In this document: positions 1 through 9,435 of the stretch, piece by piece
Numbering within the stretch: position 1 is the first letter of the stretch
Layout of the letters: each line of letters starts with the position of its first letter
Origin: Candidatus Poseidoniaceae archaeon
GTDB lineage: Archaea > Thermoplasmatota > Poseidoniia > Poseidoniales > Poseidoniaceae
DNA length: 64,000 nt
Reading direction: 5' to 3'
NCBI GenBank assembly: GCA_949372655.1
Contig: CASIAI010000002.1
Location: forward strand, 62,001 to 126,000
The notes under the pieces: model-generated
What the model was told of the DNA's origin: nothing
Seen by the model: only the letters and a program-made list of their open reading frames with translations
The model's database searches: none
Translations under genes and position numbers: made by a program

Positions 1-759
1 TTCAGGCTCTCCACCATCTCTTCCTGGAAATTGGAATGGATAATAATTCAGTCCATCAACACTTATCTGCCCACCAGCATTTAGGCTTTGATGCCAAAAG
101 TTGGATACAACTATACTCGCCCAATCCCCGTTGCCAAGAGTAGACTGAATCGGCCCGACCACTTCTACTTGCCAAGAACGGTCATAGAATGGTTCGGTAA
201 TTCTGTTGTAGCACCACTTCCATTGGTCTTCTGATTGGTCATATAGTAGAGCATAGAATTTGTCAATTTTTAAATCTCCACCAGCATAAGGGAACCATGA
301 CATTGAGATGATATCGCCATTTGTTGCTTGTACAATACTTCCTTCACCAAGGCCTTCTTGACCAGGGTTTGTTGGTACTGCGGTCACACATTGACCTAAT
401 GCAGGTAAAACTCCTGGGATGAATGTGTCCCATTCATGTCCTCTGTCTGCACTCCAAACCGGATATTCTCCACCAATATTGAGAATCTGCCCTTCGATAG
501 AGGTAGCTAGGTAATGCTCACAACAATTTCCACCGTAAGAGGCATCAAAAATCGCCCATGAAAGATTAGTGGTTTCATTAGTTTTCAAATCAATACTAGC
601 AAACATTCTCTCAGTCTCATGACTCTGTTGGTCAACTAAGTAATAAGAATCCCAAAGAGGAGTTATCTCTTCAACTTCAACCAGTGATTCACCTTCACCA
701 AAGCAACCTGCAGTAAGCATGGAAACAACCATCGCTATACTTAGCAGTACTCGGCGCAT
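1..759 (-). CDS. Surface lipoprotein, 3' end cut by window edge
   Basis: The frame is open from an ATG at 759 to base 1 with no stop, giving 253 residues of a longer protein. The N-terminus is a short lipoprotein signal: MRRVLL, a hydrophobic stretch, then the lipobox LTAGC, with Cys at about residue 19 as the likely lipid anchor. The rest is a secreted beta-rich sequence with several Trp and Cys residues. Phrases such as YPVWSADRGHEWDTF and SIVQATNGDIISMSWFPY resemble blades of sialidase/BNR-type propellers, but no family can be named with certainty. It is transcribed away from nothing visible here: its upstream neighbour is the ileS stop, about 50 bases away, so it could be co-transcribed after ileS or have its own promoter. 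The catalytic or binding role is unknown. Confidence 0.75.
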   Translation of the reverse strand, partial: MRRVLLSIAMVVSMLTAGCFGEGESLVEVEEITPLWDSYYLVDQQSHETERMFASIDLKTNETTNLSWAIFDASYGGNCCEHYLATSIEGQILNIGGEYPVWSADRGHEWDTFIPGVLPALGQCVTAVPTNPGQEGLGEGSIVQATNGDIISMSWFPYAGGDLKIDKFYALLYDQSEDQWKWCYNRITEPFYDRSWQVEVVGPIQSTLGNGDWASIVVSNFWHQSLNAGGQISVDGLNYYPFQFPGRDGGEPE

Positions 760-808
760 GAAATCCCCTACACTCTATCTCGTTTGAATGCGTCGATATT
801 CAGCGCTA

Positions 809-3800
809 TTAATTCACAGTGAAACTAACAGTTGTTCCATCAACTTCGAAAGTGTCTGCATTTGTAGAGACATCCTCTCCTTCTGAATGAAATATAACTC
901 CCGATGTTCTAGTTTCATTGATTATCCATTGGCGGTCATCATCAAATAATTCGGGAGCATTTGACATCCAAACCTCTAGATCAATATTTGCTTCAATCTC
1001 TAAATTTAAATCCTTACGCTTGGCTTGAATTCTTCGGGTAATATCTCTAGCCAATCCTTTGGAAAGTAGTTCTGGTGTGTCATTCATATCTAGTACTAAA
1101 CTGATTTGACTTGCATCATCACCATGTCCGATTTGAACAGTTGAAGCAGCAAATCCTGAACGTTCAACTCTTTTGACCTCGACATCCGACTCTTCGATTT
1201 TAACGCCCATAATTTCACAGTTGCCTGATTTAATCATTTCAAGCATTGAAACTGGGTCTTCAGAATTCTTGATCTCACCAGCAATTGCATTGACCTCGCT
1301 TCTAGCCTTAGGCGCAAGTGCTCTAAAGTTTGGAGCCAGTTCAATTTGTTGGAAACGGTCTAAGTCTTGTTCAATGGCGATATTTTCCACATTCAATTCT
1401 TCAGCTAAGATATCATGGAATAAAGAAAGGTCGGGACCTGAAACAATCCAACCCTCTCCACATGGTAGCCTTTGCCTTCTTCCTGCTTCGACTCTTATTC
1501 TTCGTCCAGTTTCGGCTAATTCTCTAACCAATTCCATATTCAGTTCAAGGGTTTGGTCTTGTGGAGGTAATTGTGCTGTTGCTTCAGCGGCTTTTTCATC
1601 CCAATTATCAGCAGTAGCACCTTCAAGCGTTCCAGGAGTTCCGAGTGGCCATGCTGCTTGGTGAACCGAGTTACCGTTCAAGTTTCGATGAATTACGTCG
1701 ACCATGAAAGGACTGACTGGAGCGACCAGCCGACATACAGTAGTCAAAACCTCATGTAGCGTGTTTTGACAAGCCAGTTTGTCGTTGTTTTCTGCTTCAT
1801 CCCAAAGTCTTCTTCTACTTCTACGAACATACCAATTGGAGAGATCGTTAACTATGAATTCTTCCAACTCTCTACATGCCTTATGAAAGTTCCATGATTT
1901 GAAATCACTGTGATAACTCTTAGCGACTGTGGCTAGTCTTGATAGAATCCATCTATCTAGAACAGGCCTCTCTGATACATCCATTGTATCAGTTTCAGGA
2001 TTAAACCCATCCAAAGCAGCATAATCTGCATGGAATTTGTAAACATTCCATAGTGTCAAGAACATCTTGGCATAAGTCTCTCTAACTCCATTTGAATCGA
2101 ATTTCAATGGACTCCAAGGCGCTCCAGCAGTGACCATATACCATCTTGTAGCATCAGCACCTTCACGATTAAAGTGTTCCCAAGGGTCGACAATATTGCC
2201 TCTTGACTTAGACATCTTCTTACCTTCAGCATCAAGAATCAATCCCAATGATAAGCATCTTTTGTAAGCCGGCATATCAAATACGGTTGTTGAGACCGCA
2301 AGTAGCGTATAGAACCAGCCTCGAGTTTGGTCTACTCCTTCGCAGATGTAATCTACAGGGAATGAAGCATCAAATTTCTCTCCACCGTCAAATGGATGAT
2401 GCCATTGAGCAAATGGTGCACATCCCGAATCAAACCAACAATCCATGACAAACGGCTCTCTAATCATTGGTTGGCCACTTGAACTTACCAGTGTGAAACC
2501 ATCTACTATCGGTCTGTGAAGGTCAACATCATCAGGACATTCGGGATTTGCAATACCTGCGGTTACCGCCTTTGCGACTTCATCTTGAAGTTCAGCAATA
2601 GAGCCGATACATTTCATTTCGCCGTCCTCACTTCTCCAAACTGGTAGGGGCGTGCCCCAGTATCTTTCCCGAGATATAGCCCAATCCTTGACATTACGAA
2701 GCCATTCTCCAAATCTACCTTCGCCAACCCAATCTGGAGCCCATTCAACATCATCATTGAATTCTAATAATCGCTCTTTCACAGCAGTCATCTTGACAAA
2801 CCAAGAATCCATTGCATAGTATAGAAGAGGGTGGTCGGTTCTCCAACAGTGCGGATAGTCGTGTGAATATGCTTTTTCTCTGTAGAGCAGACCACTTTCT
2901 GGTCCTTTGCCATTACTTCCTTTTGGGCTGGATAATAATTCAATAATTATTTGATCACATTCTTTGACATATCTTCCGTCTAATTTTGGATGTGTTCCTA
3001 AATTGAAAGCGCCATCCATCCCAACAGTGTGGTAAGCTGGAAGCCCGGCTTCCATACCAAGGTGATAATCATCTTCACCATACATTACTGCGGTATGTAC
3101 TACACCAGTACCATCAGTAGTAGTGACCCAATCAGCTGCTAAGACAGTCCATCCGGAAGTGGAATCTCCACTAGGTACAGCCCCAGAAAATAATGGTTCA
3201 TAGGAGCGTCCAACTAGTTCACTACCATGGAATTCTTCGATAATTTCTACATTATGTCTTAGCACTTCTTTCATCAAATCCTTGGCAAGAATTACTTCTT
3301 CACCTACCGATGCCCCTCCAGCGCCAGACCAATTCTCAGCATCTTCGCTAATCCTAACTCTGACATAAGTGATATCAGGTCCAACTGCCAATCCAACATT
3401 TCCTGGTAAAGTCCAAGGGGTTGTCGTCCAAGCAAGAATACTGGCATTATCATCATGTAATTTGAATTTAACATAAACTGACGGTTCTTCGACCTCTTTG
3501 TAGCCAAGTGCAACTTCGTGACTTGAATAGGAAGTTCCAGTTTGTGGGCAATAAGGCAAGACTTTGTGTCCTCGGTAAAGTAATTCTTTATCGAACATTT
3601 GTTTTAGTGCCCACCAGCATGATTCAACATAATTGTTATCCAGTGTGACATATGGATTGTCTAAGTCTACCCAGTATGCCATTCTTTCTGTCATTTCACG
3701 CCAAGCGTTCTCATAAGTCCACACAGATTCACGACATGCTTTGTTGAAGTTATCCATTCCATATTCTTCAATAGCTTCCTTAGACATCAAATCCATTCTC

Positions 3801-4096
3801 TTCTGAACTTCAATTTCAACAGGTAATCCGTGAGTGTCCCACCCACCTTTTCTTTCCACATGGAAACCCTCCATAGATTTCCATCTACATACCAAGTCTT
3901 TGTATGCTCTTGCAACAACATGGTGGATGCCTGGTTTTCCGTTAGCAGTAGGAGGTCCTTCAAGGAAAATGAATGGTGCTCCATCACTACGTGAATCCAT
4001 AGATAACTGGAATGCATTTTCTTGCTTCCATGTCTCTAGCAACGCGTTTTCCAAAGAAACAGCGTTAAGTTCACCAGCGGGTTTAGGTTGAGCCAT
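809..4096 (-). CDS. ileS: Isoleucyl-tRNA synthetase
   Basis: Class I aminoacyl-tRNA synthetase that charges tRNA-Ile with isoleucine in the cytoplasm. The 1095 residues are the usual size for the long archaeal/eukaryal-like type. The ATP-binding HIGH signature appears as PPTANGKPGIHH at residues 48-59, a known variant in type-2-like IleRS. The KMSKS loop is intact (KKMSKSRGNI, about residue 627). Between them lies the large inserted editing (CP1) domain with WTTTPWTLPGN and GTGVVHTA. After KMSKS come the helical anticodon-binding domain and a C-terminal extension. The ATG at 4096 starts MAQPKPAGEL and is the only sensible start. It is divergent from the large surface-protein gene that follows, with a short AT-rich spacer holding both promoters. 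Identification is secure. Confidence 0.97.
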   Translation of the reverse strand: MAQPKPAGELNAVSLENALLETWKQENAFQLSMDSRSDGAPFIFLEGPPTANGKPGIHHVVARAYKDLVCRWKSMEGFHVERKGGWDTHGLPVEIEVQKRMDLMSKEAIEEYGMDNFNKACRESVWTYENAWREMTERMAYWVDLDNPYVTLDNNYVESCWWALKQMFDKELLYRGHKVLPYCPQTGTSYSSHEVALGYKEVEEPSVYVKFKLHDDNASILAWTTTPWTLPGNVGLAVGPDITYVRVRISEDAENWSGAGGASVGEEVILAKDLMKEVLRHNVEIIEEFHGSELVGRSYEPLFSGAVPSGDSTSGWTVLAADWVTTTDGTGVVHTAVMYGEDDYHLGMEAGLPAYHTVGMDGAFNLGTHPKLDGRYVKECDQIIIELLSSPKGSNGKGPESGLLYREKAYSHDYPHCWRTDHPLLYYAMDSWFVKMTAVKERLLEFNDDVEWAPDWVGEGRFGEWLRNVKDWAISRERYWGTPLPVWRSEDGEMKCIGSIAELQDEVAKAVTAGIANPECPDDVDLHRPIVDGFTLVSSSGQPMIREPFVMDCWFDSGCAPFAQWHHPFDGGEKFDASFPVDYICEGVDQTRGWFYTLLAVSTTVFDMPAYKRCLSLGLILDAEGKKMSKSRGNIVDPWEHFNREGADATRWYMVTAGAPWSPLKFDSNGVRETYAKMFLTLWNVYKFHADYAALDGFNPETDTMDVSERPVLDRWILSRLATVAKSYHSDFKSWNFHKACRELEEFIVNDLSNWYVRRSRRRLWDEAENNDKLACQNTLHEVLTTVCRLVAPVSPFMVDVIHRNLNGNSVHQAAWPLGTPGTLEGATADNWDEKAAEATAQLPPQDQTLELNMELVRELAETGRRIRVEAGRRQRLPCGEGWIVSGPDLSLFHDILAEELNVENIAIEQDLDRFQQIELAPNFRALAPKARSEVNAIAGEIKNSEDPVSMLEMIKSGNCEIMGVKIEESDVEVKRVERSGFAASTVQIGHGDDASQISLVLDMNDTPELLSKGLARDITRRIQAKRKDLNLEIEANIDLEVWMSNAPELFDDDRQWIINETRTSGVIFHSEGEDVSTNADTFEVDGTTVSFTVN

Positions 4097-4253
4097 GACC
4101 TTGCGAGAATGGTTTTTGTCTTGAACCTCACCCTTAACTTTCTATTTTACAGGCAAAAATAACATCCAATCATTGTATTGCCGACCCTATGTTCAAGAAT
4201 CAAATCAGTCTTTGAAGCGCATGTTTGAAGTCCTTCTATTACTACGGGTTGTT

Positions 4254-7200
4254 ATGTCGGGCTCCGGTTCGTGGCGCAGTGCCTTATTTTTAGCAGTAAT
4301 TATGATAATTATTGGGCCATTGCAAATGAATGCCAATAATATTGTAAATCAGCCTTTAAGCCTTGATTTGGAAGATTCAGATTCGCCAAATTTTACAGCA
4401 GTTGGTGATGAAGATTTCATTAACCTTCCAGGTAATGACCAATCTTACAATGGTTTTACAGTAGATGTGCCTTCTTCGGCACCAATCACAGATTTACAAC
4501 TCGAAGTAGAACCTTCAGTTTTACAAAAGCAATACGGTTTTACTTGGGATAGCGATGCTATTTGGTCAAATAGTGATGCTAGTAAGAATGGAACAGTTGT
4601 TTCAGGTACATCTCTTACAGGCACTACTGCAGGAACAATATGGGATTTCAATACTGGTCTCCAAGGGTGGACCGTTTCAAGTCCAACTTATGTTGGTCGC
4701 TATACCTCCAATTGTGGATATAATGGAAGTAGTGGGGGGTCAATCAAAACCCAAGCACAATCAACCCCAGAACATGCAACTTCTCCAGTAATTAATCTTG
4801 CAGGAACTAGTAGTATGCCTCTGCATGCTTGGATTCTACAAGGCTCTTCATCATGTGGCGAAGAAGCTGACTCCGGTGAAGATCTAAAAGTCCAGTACAA
4901 GACAACAGCCGGTAATTGGGTTGATATTCAGACCTTTTCAGGAGCGACTCTAGGTGGAACACCTCAACAGTGGACTACTAATTTACCAGCAGCAGCACTT
5001 CATGCGACAACTCAAATTAGATTGACTCAGATTTTTGGCTCTGGTACATGTTGTGATTACTGGTTTATCGATGATGTTCATCTTGCATCACCACCCGAAT
5101 CTAACTGGCTTAGTCCTACTATAGGTTGGAATCCTAGTTCAACTCAGGTTGTTAGTCGTAGCACTTACGCACCGCTGAACCTTGATGTTGAGATTCCCGA
5201 TGGAGCCTTCTTAAATTGGACTATTGTAACTCCTTCAGGCACTCCGATACTTGGAGCACAAGGTAGCAATGACGCAATGATTCCATTGAATTTACTCGAC
5301 CATGAAATGTATCCTCAAGTTAGAGTACTATTCGAATTTAGAGGCTCTCCTACAGGCTCGGGCATACCAGTTCTTCACTCGGTTTCAGGTGATGGCTCAT
5401 TTTCGACCTCTTTGCAAGGAGGTCTTACAGACATGTCTTGGGACATTAATTGTCCATCAAATGGTAATTTTGTACCAATTAACGGTGGTGGAATAGAATC
5501 AACTGGTAATTGTAGTATTACTTCTCCTTGGTTTACCTCATTATCTCCTACTGATGAGATTACTGGAATGGCTCCTCTAAGTAACGGTATTCTTCAAATT
5601 AGAACTGAACAATCCATGAATTGGATTAATGTTACATCCCCAGGGGCATTCACTTACACCAATGATTCAATGATTTATAATTTCCAATTCCGAGTCATCC
5701 ATGATGATGCTCAGCAACCTATGCAAATGAACTCCTTTTATTACATGCTAAAAAGTGGTAAATTACCTGCACAACCAGCAGTAGATTTTGGTATGGACGG
5801 GATTTTAGAATGGGGTGGAAGTGATTCCAGAGTTGGTTCTTGGGGCTGGCAAGACCGCTTCCAGAATGGTGAAGAAATAATCTCAGTAAACCCGGGTATT
5901 TCTGGTGGAGCATCGACTAAAGCATGGATTCCCCGTGATGACATTCAAAGTTTCTCGTTTGGAATAATGGCCGAAACAGGAACCTTATCTGGATTATTAG
6001 TCAAAGTAGGTGGCCAAACAATAGCTAACTGGAGTTATGATATGGCCAAATCCGATTATATTATTTTCAACCAAACCCAATTGGAGGATTTGCAATTTGC
6101 AGCGACAAATATAGCATCCAGTGTTGGTTTCTTAGGTGCTAGTTTCATTGAAGTTGAATTCGAAGTTATAGGTACTGGTGGTATGAAGATGGCTGGGCTT
6201 TCTGCTCCTTATCCAATCTCTATGAGAATTGATGCTGATGAACAATCTTCATTTGTCCTTGGAATCAATAATGTACGTTCAACTCTAAGCGATATATCAG
6301 GTCAACACCTAATCCCAATTGAATTCATATCAAATACCTCTGGCGGACTTCTAGTGACACTCACTGGAGTAAATACATCATCCGATGTTTCGATTTCAAA
6401 TTCTTACATGGATGACCCAGTGGCAGTTCTAACGCCTAGTCAAAGCTGGCATACCATGCATACTTCCTTCTCGGTAACCTCTTCAACTGCTGCACTGGCT
6501 AGACTCGATATTGTTGGTATGAATACTCATGCAACATGGTTACTTCCAATGAGCGGGGGAACTCCAATAGGTCAAGGTGATTCTCATCTTGTAGAATTGC
6601 ATCCAACTTCTTGGCTTAGCGTAACTGAATCTGGCGATGATGTGGATGTCGCTATCAAGTTTAGAATCGAACCAGGATGGGATGATGAAACATATATGAC
6701 TGCCTCGACAAGAATGGTTTTGTCCAATGGAGTTATCTCAATTCCAGCAACTCATTCATGGGGTTCGATTGGAAGTACAGCTGTGGCATATGAGAATGAC
6801 CTTGAATTGAAGAGTGTTACATTTACTACATCTACGGGAGAACTTCCAAGTGATGAGTACTATCTCCCTGCTGGCCAGCAACTGGATATTTCTGTTGATG
6901 TTGGTTTTGAAGGAGTCGATAGTGGAGAATCTTTCGCTCCAGGTGAAGCGGTTGTGGAATTATTCCACGGTTCAACTCTTGTTGCTAATTCTACTTCTTT
7001 GGACGGCGATACTTGGAATTTCACCGATGTAGTTCCATTTACCAATGGTGTATTGAATTGGAAGATTCAAGTCACGCCTCTAAATGGCTCAGGAACTACT
7101 GCTGAAGCAACATTTGAGCGAGCATTCTTTGCAGACTCTGTCAGTCCTTCGGTATACTGGTCGAATGTGGCACCATATGATCATAGAACCCCTTCTTCAA

Positions 7201-9431
7201 CTCAAACTATTCAAATGCAAATTACCGACCAACCGATATTACCTTCAAATATAGAAGCAATGGTTTGGAGAGAATGGGTAAATGATTATGATTTTAGTGG
7301 AATGCCAAATCCTGGAGAATTCGAACCATTTAACTTACTTATGCCAAATGATATGACTGCACTTGTCGGTCAATACACCCTATTGCTGGATGATGCTGGA
7401 GGAAGTACAGGGGATAAGGTCGCAGTTTACTTGACAGGTAGTGATGCTGCAGGACATCCATTGGAAGATAACGGTACAGATGAAGAAGGAAAGCATCTAT
7501 TCATGTATCAACTCAATGCGGACGGACCGCCATCGATTGCTTCAAATTCCTTCTCTTGGGATGGTGGCAAAAAGAATTGGTTACATCCACAGATGGATTA
7601 TGCGTTTGAAGTTTCTATGAGTGAGCCAAATGGTGGCTCTGACTTGTCCACGGTTACTGTAGAACTGGCTTCAAAGCAAGGTAGTGATAAACTACCTATT
7701 TCATGGGACTTTTACACTGGAAACTGTACTACAACGAGCATTCACTTGGTAGTTGATGATTGTGAAATGATCGGTACAAACGGACCAGCTGGTCCATATG
7801 AAACTGAATTATCGCTAAGAATTGAATTCCACCTTGAATGGACACTACCTGACCTAGGTGATACCAGAAGAGAGCCGAGTCTTACTGTGGCAGATAGAGC
7901 GGGCCAAATTGCAACTAAATCATTCCCTGAATTGAGATGGAGATTCTCCGCTGAAATGGCAATACCGGATGAAACAGTGGTTTTGTACTTGAATCAAGGT
8001 TCGATCGTATCAGATGGTGCACGTATGGGCCCAAGCAGTACTTTCGAAATTGGTGGCGAAGTTTTATTCATTGAAACTTCTACAAAACCGACATTTGATT
8101 GTAATATCGATATTTTATTCAATGGGATTTCTACCATGGTTAACTCTGTTGATGGCCTCTGGTCCACCAGCCTACAAGCACCTGCAAACTCTGGTAAAAT
8201 TGCTCTAACTTGGGGTGTTAACTGCATTACAGGCCAAGGAGTCGATGCAACTGACCAATCCAGTGTCCGTTGGATTCTAATCGATGGAACTGGACCTGAA
8301 CCAGTAGAGGTTCTCAATCCAAGACCGGGTTCAGAGCTGAAAGCAGAAGTTTACCAAGTCAGAGTTGCATTAGATGAAGAAGGCGGACTAGATGTTGGTT
8401 CACTTCAGTTAGTTTGGTGGGTAGAAGATGCTGAAACAGGTGACTACCTACGAAATGGTGTGGAGCAAATGACTCTTGAAGGTGATGAAATAGATGGTCT
8501 ACAATTGGAAGTTTATGCAGAGGTTGACTTGTCGGATATAACCTCAACAATGCTCGAGAGAGAAATGATATTATTCATAAAAATAAACGGAAGAGACCTT
8601 GCAGATAATGATGTTCTTGGCATGGATGCCACTCCAGCTGGTTCATTGGTTGGACAGTGGGATTTGGAATGGCTCAAACCTGAATTCTCTTTGGAAGCAT
8701 CCTCTATATCCTATACCCGTTTACTGTTAGAAGTAGACCAGTCTACTTCTGTTAAGATTCTGGTCAACAATGTTGGCACTTTAGACGGCGACATCGATGC
8801 CACTATTTCTGTAACTAGAATAGATGGTTCAACCGAAGTAATTCAAAGACCAAATGTTGTTGTTCCTGCTGGTGGAATTGGATTGATATCACTAGATTGG
8901 GCTCCAACAACCCAAGGTGTGCAATGGATTGAAGTCGAATTGGAAAATGGTGAAACCTCTAAAGGTCCAACTATTGATGTAAGGCCTGCCAGAGACCAGT
9001 CATTTACAGAGAAACTATTTGGTGATGTAAATCCAATAATTGGGTCAGGAGTATTACTAATTGTTATTTCAATTATTGTAACTGCATTATTATGGGCTAA
9101 GAAGGCTACAACACGCAGAGGTTCACGTTCTGAGCACGATTGGGATGAATACTCATCTGAGATTGAAGATGACGAATATGATTATGAAGATGATGAAACT
9201 GCTGAACCTATGGCCTCTCAGGAGGATTACTCGGCAGGAAGTATCGCTCCAGCAGCATCACTTTCAGCAGCAGCATCAGTACTTGGTATCAGCGATTCTA
9301 CAGAAGAAGCGGGTGGTTCGGAAGAATCCGAATGGGTCAAAGGCTCTGATGGTTACTGGTGGTATCATGACAAAGATACCAATGAATGGTGGTACAAGAA
9401 CGAAGATGGTGAAATAGTCCAGTTTAGTTGA
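4254..9431 (+). CDS. Giant cell-surface protein with single C-terminal membrane span and aromatic WW-like tail
   Basis: About 1725 residues from the ATG at 4254. An in-frame ATG at 4221 is an alternative, and further upstream the frame has only a TTG (4173). From 4254 the N-terminus is a signal segment with SWR followed by a hydrophobic core. Residues about 128-280 form a jelly-roll-like domain (WDFNTGLQGW to YWFIDDVHLA) resembling MAM/reelin-type carbohydrate-binding folds. Beta-sandwich segments rich in Asn-X-Ser/Thr follow. A single span at about residue 1595 (GVLLIVISIIVTALLW) is followed by the basic stop-transfer AKKATTRRGSR, so the last 110 residues should be cytoplasmic. They are acidic and end in an aromatic motif (GYWWYHDKDTNEWWYK). 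The stop lies 4 bases before nadE, so the two genes are probably co-transcribed. Function is unknown; adhesion or envelope structure is the inference. Confidence 0.85.
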   Translation: MSGSGSWRSALFLAVIMIIIGPLQMNANNIVNQPLSLDLEDSDSPNFTAVGDEDFINLPGNDQSYNGFTVDVPSSAPITDLQLEVEPSVLQKQYGFTWDSDAIWSNSDASKNGTVVSGTSLTGTTAGTIWDFNTGLQGWTVSSPTYVGRYTSNCGYNGSSGGSIKTQAQSTPEHATSPVINLAGTSSMPLHAWILQGSSSCGEEADSGEDLKVQYKTTAGNWVDIQTFSGATLGGTPQQWTTNLPAAALHATTQIRLTQIFGSGTCCDYWFIDDVHLASPPESNWLSPTIGWNPSSTQVVSRSTYAPLNLDVEIPDGAFLNWTIVTPSGTPILGAQGSNDAMIPLNLLDHEMYPQVRVLFEFRGSPTGSGIPVLHSVSGDGSFSTSLQGGLTDMSWDINCPSNGNFVPINGGGIESTGNCSITSPWFTSLSPTDEITGMAPLSNGILQIRTEQSMNWINVTSPGAFTYTNDSMIYNFQFRVIHDDAQQPMQMNSFYYMLKSGKLPAQPAVDFGMDGILEWGGSDSRVGSWGWQDRFQNGEEIISVNPGISGGASTKAWIPRDDIQSFSFGIMAETGTLSGLLVKVGGQTIANWSYDMAKSDYIIFNQTQLEDLQFAATNIASSVGFLGASFIEVEFEVIGTGGMKMAGLSAPYPISMRIDADEQSSFVLGINNVRSTLSDISGQHLIPIEFISNTSGGLLVTLTGVNTSSDVSISNSYMDDPVAVLTPSQSWHTMHTSFSVTSSTAALARLDIVGMNTHATWLLPMSGGTPIGQGDSHLVELHPTSWLSVTESGDDVDVAIKFRIEPGWDDETYMTASTRMVLSNGVISIPATHSWGSIGSTAVAYENDLELKSVTFTTSTGELPSDEYYLPAGQQLDISVDVGFEGVDSGESFAPGEAVVELFHGSTLVANSTSLDGDTWNFTDVVPFTNGVLNWKIQVTPLNGSGTTAEATFERAFFADSVSPSVYWSNVAPYDHRTPSSTQTIQMQITDQPILPSNIEAMVWREWVNDYDFSGMPNPGEFEPFNLLMPNDMTALVGQYTLLLDDAGGSTGDKVAVYLTGSDAAGHPLEDNGTDEEGKHLFMYQLNADGPPSIASNSFSWDGGKKNWLHPQMDYAFEVSMSEPNGGSDLSTVTVELASKQGSDKLPISWDFYTGNCTTTSIHLVVDDCEMIGTNGPAGPYETELSLRIEFHLEWTLPDLGDTRREPSLTVADRAGQIATKSFPELRWRFSAEMAIPDETVVLYLNQGSIVSDGARMGPSSTFEIGGEVLFIETSTKPTFDCNIDILFNGISTMVNSVDGLWSTSLQAPANSGKIALTWGVNCITGQGVDATDQSSVRWILIDGTGPEPVEVLNPRPGSELKAEVYQVRVALDEEGGLDVGSLQLVWWVEDAETGDYLRNGVEQMTLEGDEIDGLQLEVYAEVDLSDITSTMLEREMILFIKINGRDLADNDVLGMDATPAGSLVGQWDLEWLKPEFSLEASSISYTRLLLEVDQSTSVKILVNNVGTLDGDIDATISVTRIDGSTEVIQRPNVVVPAGGIGLISLDWAPTTQGVQWIEVELENGETSKGPTIDVRPARDQSFTEKLFGDVNPIIGSGVLLIVISIIVTALLWAKKATTRRGSRSEHDWDEYSSEIEDDEYDYEDDETAEPMASQEDYSAGSIAPAASLSAAASVLGISDSTEEAGGSEESEWVKGSDGYWWYHDKDTNEWWYKNEDGEIVQFS

Positions 9432-9435
9432 ACAG

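Noticed and set aside
4097-4220. Possible tRNA or small RNA in the ileS divergent spacer
   Set aside because: No cloverleaf, no GTTCRA-type T-loop and no stable hairpin could be found; it is treated as promoter space.
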